Positions 6,148 to 9,945 of a stretch of 9,945 nt of DNA are shown here, in pieces (within the stretch, counting starts at the first letter, position 1; each line of letters opens with the position of its first letter). A model generated the notes under the pieces. That model did no database searches, was not told the origin of the DNA, and saw only the letters and a list, made by a program, of their open reading frames with translations. The DNA is from CAYJAZ01 sp964370095 (lineage in GTDB: Bacteria; Desulfobacterota; Desulfovibrionia; Desulfovibrionales; Desulfovibrionaceae): contig CAYJHJ010000072.1 in NCBI GenBank assembly GCA_964370095.1, positions 1 to 9,945 of the forward strand, given 5' to 3'. The position numbers were made by a program, and so were the translations under genes.

Positions 6148-6637
6148 TTAGCCTTTAATCCAATATTTTGAAAGTTCTTTTCCATCTTTGCCTTTAGCTT
6201 TGAAAATATGCTCAATCGCTTCACGCACAGCACCTTCACCGCCATTTTTTTGTGTGGTATATTTAGCTATGTTCTTTACTTCATCAACAGCGTTGGCAAC
6301 AGCTATAGGATAACCCACATAGAGCATGGGGTCAAGGTCAATCCAATCANNNNNNNNNNTTTTTCATAATTTCTTTTAAAGGCTCAAGCTTTGCATGAAA
6401 GCCTGCATAATAATCTTCAATACCCAAGCTTTTCACTCTTATGTCAACTAAAGTATCGCTTCTGCCAGTGATAACAGCAATACGTATTCCTAAGCCAATA
6501 GCAGTCACAATACCAAGCCCATCTTGAGCATGGAATGATTTTGATACATTTCCTTGATAATCATAATATAATTTGCCATCAGTGCACACGCCATCAATAT
6601 CAAGGACGATACATTTTATTTTTTCTGCTTTATTCAT
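6148..6637 (-). CDS. kdsC: KdsC, 3-deoxy-D-manno-octulosonate 8-phosphate phosphatase (interrupted by assembly gap)
   Basis: A HAD-superfamily phosphatase that removes the phosphate from KDO-8-phosphate, giving free KDO for the lipopolysaccharide inner core. The first part has motif I DIDGVCTDG (nucleophile D13, acid/base D15) and motif II ITGRSD, typical of the cap-less KdsC type. Ten Ns interrupt the gene at 6350-6359. Beyond them the same protein resumes with DWIDLDPMLYVGYPIAVANA and GGEGAVREAIEHIF, ending at TAA (6148-6150). Counting Ns literally gives a stop, but that only means the true gap is not 10 nt. By comparison with E. coli KdsC about 13-14 residues are missing, including the first Asp of the GDD motif. 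It starts eight bases after the pyrG stop without an obvious Shine-Dalgarno, so coupling is likely. Confidence 0.93.
6350..6359. other. assembly gap (10 Ns) inside kdsC
   Basis: Ten undetermined bases. For the two kdsC halves to join in frame, the missing length must be a multiple of three. Comparison with KdsC suggests about 39 nt, so ten Ns is a placeholder and downstream coordinates are nominal. Confidence 0.95.
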
Positions 6638-6645
6638 AGATTGAC

Positions 6646-8286
6646 TTATTTTTTTGATTTATAGCTTGCTGAAATAAATTCACGGAATAAAGGATGTGCT
6701 TTCATTGGTGTTGATTGAAATTCAGGGTGGAATTGACAGCCCAAAAACCAAGGATGATTTTCAACTTCAACAATTTCAACAAGCTCACCATTAGGGCTTG
6801 TGCCTGAGAAGATGAGACCCGCCTTTTCAAGCTGTTCTTGATATTTTGTGTTAAATTCATATCTGTGGCGATGGCGTTCAAAAATATTTTCTTCTTGATA
6901 GGCTTTTCTTGCATTGCTTTTGTCTTTTAAAATGCAAGGATATTCGCCAAGGCGCATAGTGCCGCCTTTGTTGCTTTTTTCATCCCTTTTTTCAATGGCT
7001 TGCGTTCTAAAATCAAACCATTCAGTCATAAGATAGATCACTTGATTGGTACTTTCGGGGTCAAATTCCTCACTTGTGGCATCAGTTATGTTTGCAACAT
7101 TTCTTGCAAATTCAAGCACAGCACACTGCATACCTAGGCAAATTCCAAAGAAAGGCACATTGTTTTCCCTTGCATAGCGGATAGCTTCAAGCATGCCTTC
7201 AACTCCGCGATAACCAAAGCCACCTGGAACAAGAATACCATCACAACCTTCAAGCATTTTTTCAGCATTTTTTTGTGTAACTTCTTCAGAATTGATGTAT
7301 TTGAGTGCAACTTTTAAATGATTTGCAATTCCTGCATGAATCAAAGCTTCGTGTAAACTTTTATAGGCTTCTTTTAGCTCAACATATTTACCGACAATGC
7401 CTATAGTTACACTTTCTTTAAGGTTATTACAGGTGTTAATTAAATCTTTCCATGCAGAAAGATCTGGGTTTCTTTCAGGTAATCTGAGCAAGTTTGCAAC
7501 TTTTTCATCAAAGCCTTCATCGTAAAATTTTAATGGAACTTCATATACATTTTTCACATCAACACTTGAAAAAACAGCGTCAGAATCAATATTACAGAAG
7601 AGTGCAATCTTTCTTTTTACTTCGGCAGGAATGGGCACTTCACAGCGGCAAAGAATGATATCAGGCTGAATTCCTATAGAAAGCAATTCTTTCACGCTGT
7701 GTTGGGTTGGCTTTGATTTATGCTCACCTGCTGCTTTGATATAAGGAACAAGGGTAAGGTGAATATTTAAGCAATTATCTCTTCCAAGCTCTGAACGGAG
7801 TTGGCGAATAGCCTCTAAAAAAGGTAAGCCTTCAATATCGCCCACAGTTCCGCCAATTTCAACAAGCACAACATCAGGCTTGTTTTCCCCTGCTGATAAG
7901 GCACGCACGCGTGATTTGATTTCATCTGTGATGTGCGGAATAACTTGCACAGTTCCGCCAAGATATTTGCCTTGGCGTTCTTTCTCAATTACATCATAAT
8001 AAATTCTTCCGGAAGTTGTGCTGTTTTGCTTTGTGAGAGCAATTCCAAGATATCTTTCATAATGCCCTAAATCAAGGTCTGTTTCAGCACCGTCTTTTGT
8101 AACATAAACCTCGCCGTGTTGAAAAGGGCTCATAGTGCCGGGATCAACATTGATATAGGGATCAAGCTTTTGAATGGTAACTTTAAGCCCTCTTGCTTGC
8201 AATAAAGCACCTAAAGATGCTGCTGCCAAACCCTTTCCTAAAGATGAAAGAACGCCGCCTGTTACAAAGATATACTTGGTTTGCAT
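6646..8286 (-). CDS. pyrG: CTP synthase (UTP-ammonia ligase, glutamine-hydrolysing)
   Basis: A 546-residue full-length enzyme (E. coli 545) that aminates UTP to CTP using ATP and ammonia from glutamine. The synthetase domain (about 1-265) begins KYIFVTGGVLSSLGKGL with the ATP loop, then QKLDPYINVDPGTMSPFQHGEV and VLVEIGGTVGDIEG. The class I glutamine amidotransferase domain (about 290-546) has nucleophile C383 in FFGICLGMQ and the H520/E522 pair in CQFHPEFQSTP; all catalytic residues are intact. AAGGA six bases before the ATG is a good ribosome site. It heads the envelope operon; CTP is needed to activate KDO, linking it to kdsC. In many Desulfovibrio genomes kdsA sits between pyrG and kdsC; here the two are only eight bases apart. 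Confidence 0.99.
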   Translation of the reverse strand: MQTKYIFVTGGVLSSLGKGLAAASLGALLQARGLKVTIQKLDPYINVDPGTMSPFQHGEVYVTKDGAETDLDLGHYERYLGIALTKQNSTTSGRIYYDVIEKERQGKYLGGTVQVIPHITDEIKSRVRALSAGENKPDVVLVEIGGTVGDIEGLPFLEAIRQLRSELGRDNCLNIHLTLVPYIKAAGEHKSKPTQHSVKELLSIGIQPDIILCRCEVPIPAEVKRKIALFCNIDSDAVFSSVDVKNVYEVPLKFYDEGFDEKVANLLRLPERNPDLSAWKDLINTCNNLKESVTIGIVGKYVELKEAYKSLHEALIHAGIANHLKVALKYINSEEVTQKNAEKMLEGCDGILVPGGFGYRGVEGMLEAIRYARENNVPFFGICLGMQCAVLEFARNVANITDATSEEFDPESTNQVIYLMTEWFDFRTQAIEKRDEKSNKGGTMRLGEYPCILKDKSNARKAYQEENIFERHRHRYEFNTKYQEQLEKAGLIFSGTSPNGELVEIVEVENHPWFLGCQFHPEFQSTPMKAHPLFREFISASYKSKK

Positions 8287-8310
8287 AGTAAGTCCTTATT
8301 ATGACTATTT

Positions 8311-8339
8311 TTTATATTTTATAGACTTGTTTTTTTCAA
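8311..8339 (-). promoter_or_regulatory. candidate promoter of the pyrG-kdsC-lptCAB operon
   Basis: On the minus strand, -35 TTGAAA (8334-8339, 5 of 6 consensus bases), a 17-bp spacer and -10 TATAAA (8311-8316, 5 of 6) lie just upstream of pyrG. The predicted leader is short (about 17 nt), leaving room only for the ribosome site. The DNA is very AT-rich and other -10-like hexamers occur nearby (for example TATAGT further upstream), so the exact start is uncertain. Confidence 0.45.
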
Positions 8340-8474
8340 AACAACAATTTATTAACAATTTTTATACTATAAGAGTTCAAATCTGTCTAGTGAATTTGTT
8401 AATCAATAGTAAAAAAAATTATTATTTCAATGAGTAATAAAAATCATTGTATTTTTATATTTCATTTTTTTCCC
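8340..8474. other. AT-rich intergenic region between pyrG and the tRNA-Lys terminator
   Basis: No gene with a credible ribosome site is seen. It contains a small hairpin (CAATGA at 8428-8433 with TCATTG at 8444-8449, 10-nt loop) followed on the minus strand by an A/T-rich run. This could be a weak second terminator after the tRNA or chance in AT-rich DNA. Confidence 0.4.
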
Positions 8475-8499
8475 AAAAAAAAAGCCCACAGACGTGGGC
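8475..8499 (-). terminator. rho-independent terminator of tRNA-Lys
   Basis: On the minus strand, GCCCAC (8494-8499) and GTGGGC (8484-8489) form a perfect GC-rich 6-bp stem with a 4-nt loop, followed at once by nine Us (8475-8483). It ends 14 bp past the tRNA-Lys CCA. Confidence 0.92.
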
Positions 8500-8513
8500 A
8501 TTCTTATTTTGAA

Positions 8514-8589
8514 TGGTGGGACGTGCAGGATTCGAACCTGCGACTCTCTGCTTAAAAGGCAGGTACTCTACCGACTGAGTTAACGTCCC
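8514..8589 (-). tRNA. tRNA-Lys, anticodon UUU
   Basis: The reverse strand folds into a complete 76-nt tRNA with encoded CCA. The acceptor stem GGGACGU/ACGUCCC is perfectly paired, and the D stem ACUC/GAGU and T stem GCAGG/CCUGC are intact. The anticodon loop is CUUUUAA with anticodon UUU, and the discriminator is A. The top pair of the anticodon stem (27-43) reads C-A, a mismatch; the other four pairs are Watson-Crick, so the tRNA is still likely functional. Confidence 0.97.
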
Positions 8590-8600
8590 AACGTCAGAAA

Positions 8601-8629
8601 GTTCTATGTTGAAACTCAAAGATTGTCAA
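8601..8629 (-). promoter_or_regulatory. sigma-70-type promoter of tRNA-Lys
   Basis: A perfect -35 TTGACA (8624-8629), a 17-bp spacer and -10 TAGAAC (8601-8606, 4 of 6) lie on the minus strand, 11 bp before the mature tRNA end. Strong -35, weaker -10; the arrangement matches that of the tRNA-Leu gene. Confidence 0.7.
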
Positions 8630-8656
8630 GCATTTTTTAAAAAAAAATAAATTTTT

Positions 8657-8872
8657 TTATAAACTCTTGATATCAAAGGCATTTTCAACAGGATCAAAGC
8701 CCAAATCTTCCACAAGTTCAAACATTTTTTCTTTAGTGAGCTCGCCCTCCCATGAAACTGTGCCATTTTCTAAATCTACAATTACATTTTTTGCATTGTT
8801 TGCTTCTAACTCTTTGGTAATACTTGAAACACAATGTTGGCAGGACATGCCATTAATTTTTACTTGTAACAT
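8657..8872 (-). CDS. CopZ-like heavy-metal-associated (HMA) domain protein
   Basis: A 71-residue single-domain soluble protein of the HMA/CopZ type, which carries Cu(I) (or a related soft metal) to a P-type ATPase or buffers it. The metal-binding loop GMSCQHCV puts the two cysteines at 11 and 14. The beta-alpha-beta-beta-alpha-beta pattern runs through VKINGM, SSITKELEA, KNVIVDLENGTVSWEG and EKMFELVEDLGFDP, filling the usual length. GGAG six bases before the ATG supports the start. No copper ATPase or regulator lies next to it here. It ends 28 bp before the tRNA-Lys promoter without a clear terminator, and is divergent from the ABC ATPase gene. Confidence 0.9.
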   Translation of the reverse strand: MLQVKINGMSCQHCVSSITKELEANNAKNVIVDLENGTVSWEGELTKEKMFELVEDLGFDPVENAFDIKSL

Positions 8873-8892
8873 TTTCTACTCCGATATATAAT
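8864..8892 (+). promoter_or_regulatory. promoter of the ABC ATPase gene, overlapping the copZ-like start
   Basis: On the plus strand, TTGTAA (8864-8869, 4 of 6), a 17-bp spacer and a perfect TATAAT (8887-8892) precede the ATPase gene by about 47 bp. The spacer covers the start codon and ribosome site of the divergent copZ-like gene. I could not place a convincing copZ promoter. Confidence 0.5.
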
Positions 8893-8939
8893 GTTTTAAA
8901 GTTTATTGATATTAACAAATATAGGAAAAGAAACGCTAA

Positions 8940-9644
8940 ATGTCAAATGTGCTTTTGTGTAAAAACATCTCAAAATACTACACGAGAAATAACAATTTCT
9001 TCAAAACAAAGGAAGAAAAGCTTTTTGTTTTAAATCAGCTTTCTTTTGCTATGAAAAAAGGCGAAACTTTGGGGCTTGTAGGGCCATCAGGTTGTGGAAA
9101 ATCCACCTTGGCACGCATTGTTACAGGGCTTATGCCGCCTTCTGAGGGTGAAGTTTTTATAGATGATACGCCTATGAATTCTTTTAATGACTATATTGGA
9201 AAAGTGCAGATTGTTTTTCAAAATCCTTTTTCCTCACTAAACCCTAAATTAAAAATTTCTTATAGTATACAAGAGCCTTTGCTTTTGAAATATAAAAGAG
9301 AAAACACGTCTTGCACAAAAGAGAGTTTAATAAAAGAAGTGGAAGGAATTCTTTTGCGTGTAGGACTTAAAAAAGAAGATGCACAAAAATTTCCGCACGA
9401 ATTTTCAGGCGGGCAAAGGCAACGTATTGCTATAGCTAGAGCAATTATAGCAAAGCCCTCATTGCTTGTGTGCGATGAAGCTGTTTCTGCATTAGATGTT
9501 TCTATTCAAGCTCAAATTCTTAATCTTTTGAAAGATTTGAAAGAAGAAGATAATCTTTCTTTGCTTTTTATTTCACACGATTTGAATGTTATCAATACCA
9601 TGAGTGATTCTGTTTTGGAATTAAAAGTTTTGGGGCAAAACTGA
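8940..9644 (+). CDS. ABC transporter ATP-binding protein, oligopeptide/dipeptide/nickel (DppF/OppF/NikE) type
   Basis: A 234-residue cytoplasmic ATPase that would energise uptake of peptides, nickel or a similar ligand. Walker A GPSGCGKST is at 48-56, the Q-loop at Q94 in IVFQNPFSSLNP, the signature FSGGQRQRIAIARA at 155-168, Walker B LLVCDEAVSALDV at 175-187 and the switch H213 in FISHDLNVI. QNPFSSLNP and DEAVSALDVSIQAQIL are hallmarks of the peptide/nickel family. It stops about 20 residues past the switch histidine, lacking the C-terminal extension of OppF/DppF (usually over 300 residues) and slightly shorter than NikE. The ATG directly follows an in-frame TAA; the nearest AGGA is 13 bases upstream, rather far. 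No permease, binding protein or partner ATPase is adjacent. Confidence 0.88.
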   Translation: MSNVLLCKNISKYYTRNNNFFKTKEEKLFVLNQLSFAMKKGETLGLVGPSGCGKSTLARIVTGLMPPSEGEVFIDDTPMNSFNDYIGKVQIVFQNPFSSLNPKLKISYSIQEPLLLKYKRENTSCTKESLIKEVEGILLRVGLKKEDAQKFPHEFSGGQRQRIAIARAIIAKPSLLVCDEAVSALDVSIQAQILNLLKDLKEEDNLSLLFISHDLNVINTMSDSVLELKVLGQN

Positions 9645-9713
9645 TGTTTTTGTGTAAAATTATAAATTGTTTTTTCTTAGCTTAAAAATTATTGACCATC
9701 AAAGTGAGATAAG

Positions 9714-9945
9714 ATGCTGATATATATTCATGTTCCTTTTTGTGTAAAAAAATGCCATTATTGTGCTTTTCATTCTGAAGCTATTTATGGCAAGGATAAA
9801 GACGAAATTTTAATGTCAGCTACTGTTCAGATTAAAGATGAAAATGTAGAAAATTTAGATGCAAACAGCCCTGAACCCTCCACTCTTTCTGCTGTTGCCG
9901 CTTTTGATCAGTGGGAATTAGACAAAGAAATTTGGTATTACGGTC
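9714..9945 (+). CDS. hemW: HemW-like radical SAM protein, N-terminal part (runs off the window)
   Basis: The first 77 codons are visible. MLIYIHVPFCVKKCHYCAFHS contains the radical SAM cluster motif C-x3-C-x2-C (C10, C14, C17) in the exact HemW/coproporphyrinogen-oxidase-like setting. HemW proteins bind heme and are thought to deliver it to respiratory enzymes; older annotation called them oxygen-independent coproporphyrinogen III oxidases. Compared with E. coli HemW there is extra, low-complexity sequence at about residues 27-62 before the helix FDQWELDKEIWYYG. The ribosome site GTGAG is modest. It begins 69 bp after the ABC ATPase gene on the same strand, so shared transcription is possible. 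The GGGTP motif that would clinch the family lies beyond the window edge. Confidence 0.85.
   Translation, partial: MLIYIHVPFCVKKCHYCAFHSEAIYGKDKDEILMSATVQIKDENVENLDANSPEPSTLSAVAAFDQWELDKEIWYYG

Noticed and set aside
6340..6365. Apparent frameshift or stop in kdsC
   Set aside because: It arises only if the ten Ns are taken as real length. Flanking sequences resume the same protein, so it is an assembly gap.
8428..8449. Hairpin CAATGA/TCATTG downstream of the tRNA-Lys terminator
   Set aside because: Only six AT-rich pairs with a 10-nt loop; a strong terminator already lies closer to the tRNA.
9644..9685. TGATG-coupled 13-codon ORF after the ABC ATPase
   Set aside because: Too short and featureless; the overlap of stop and ATG is likely chance in AT-rich DNA.

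Overview
This looks like chromosomal, mostly housekeeping sequence from an AT-rich Gram-negative bacterium. The cluster order pyrG-kdsC-lptC-lptA-lptB, the tolQ-tolR-tolA trio and the style of the PaaK-like and HemW proteins suggest a low-GC member of the Desulfovibrionaceae (Desulfobacterota, Lawsonia/Bilophila-like). This placement is inferred from gene order and protein style, not from a search. A run of ten Ns shows that the sequence is a draft assembly.

Layout, left to right. A tRNA-Leu(GAG) with its promoter lies on the minus strand at 3-129. A minus-strand PaaK-like AMP-forming ligase follows (305-1570), with a long hairpin beyond its stop. The tolQRA operon (1867-3950, minus) reads leftward from a good sigma-70-type promoter at 3995-4023. 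The envelope operon pyrG, kdsC, lptC, lptA, lptB (4099-8286, minus) reads leftward from a promoter near 8311-8339. It makes CTP, trims KDO-8-phosphate for the lipopolysaccharide core, and supplies three parts of the LPS transport machine (LptC, LptA, LptB). A tRNA-Lys(UUU) with a near-consensus promoter and a textbook terminator lies at 8475-8629 (minus). A CopZ-like metallochaperone (8657-8872, minus) is divergent from an oligopeptide-type ABC ATPase (8940-9644, plus). The start of hemW (9714 onward, plus) runs off the right edge.

The most unusual feature is just downstream of tolA. The last 103 bp of the gene, including its stop codon, is repeated 205 bp away in the same orientation with one synonymous difference (C/T). 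The copies are separated by a 102-bp spacer rich in inverted repeats. The copied tail is fused in frame to a few new codons behind a plausible GTG start and Shine-Dalgarno. tolB and pal, the usual downstream partners, are missing at exactly this point. This could be a real tandem duplication, a repeat-element insertion with a deletion, or an assembly misjoin; the sequence alone cannot decide.

The kdsC gene is cut by the N run, but both flanks align with one KdsC protein, so it is an assembly gap and not a pseudogene. I see no CRISPR array, transposase, phage gene, toxin-antitoxin pair or recognisable defence system. I do not think the window holds a novel multi-gene system. Its interest lies in the tolA-tail duplication and its spacer, and in a few atypical proteins.
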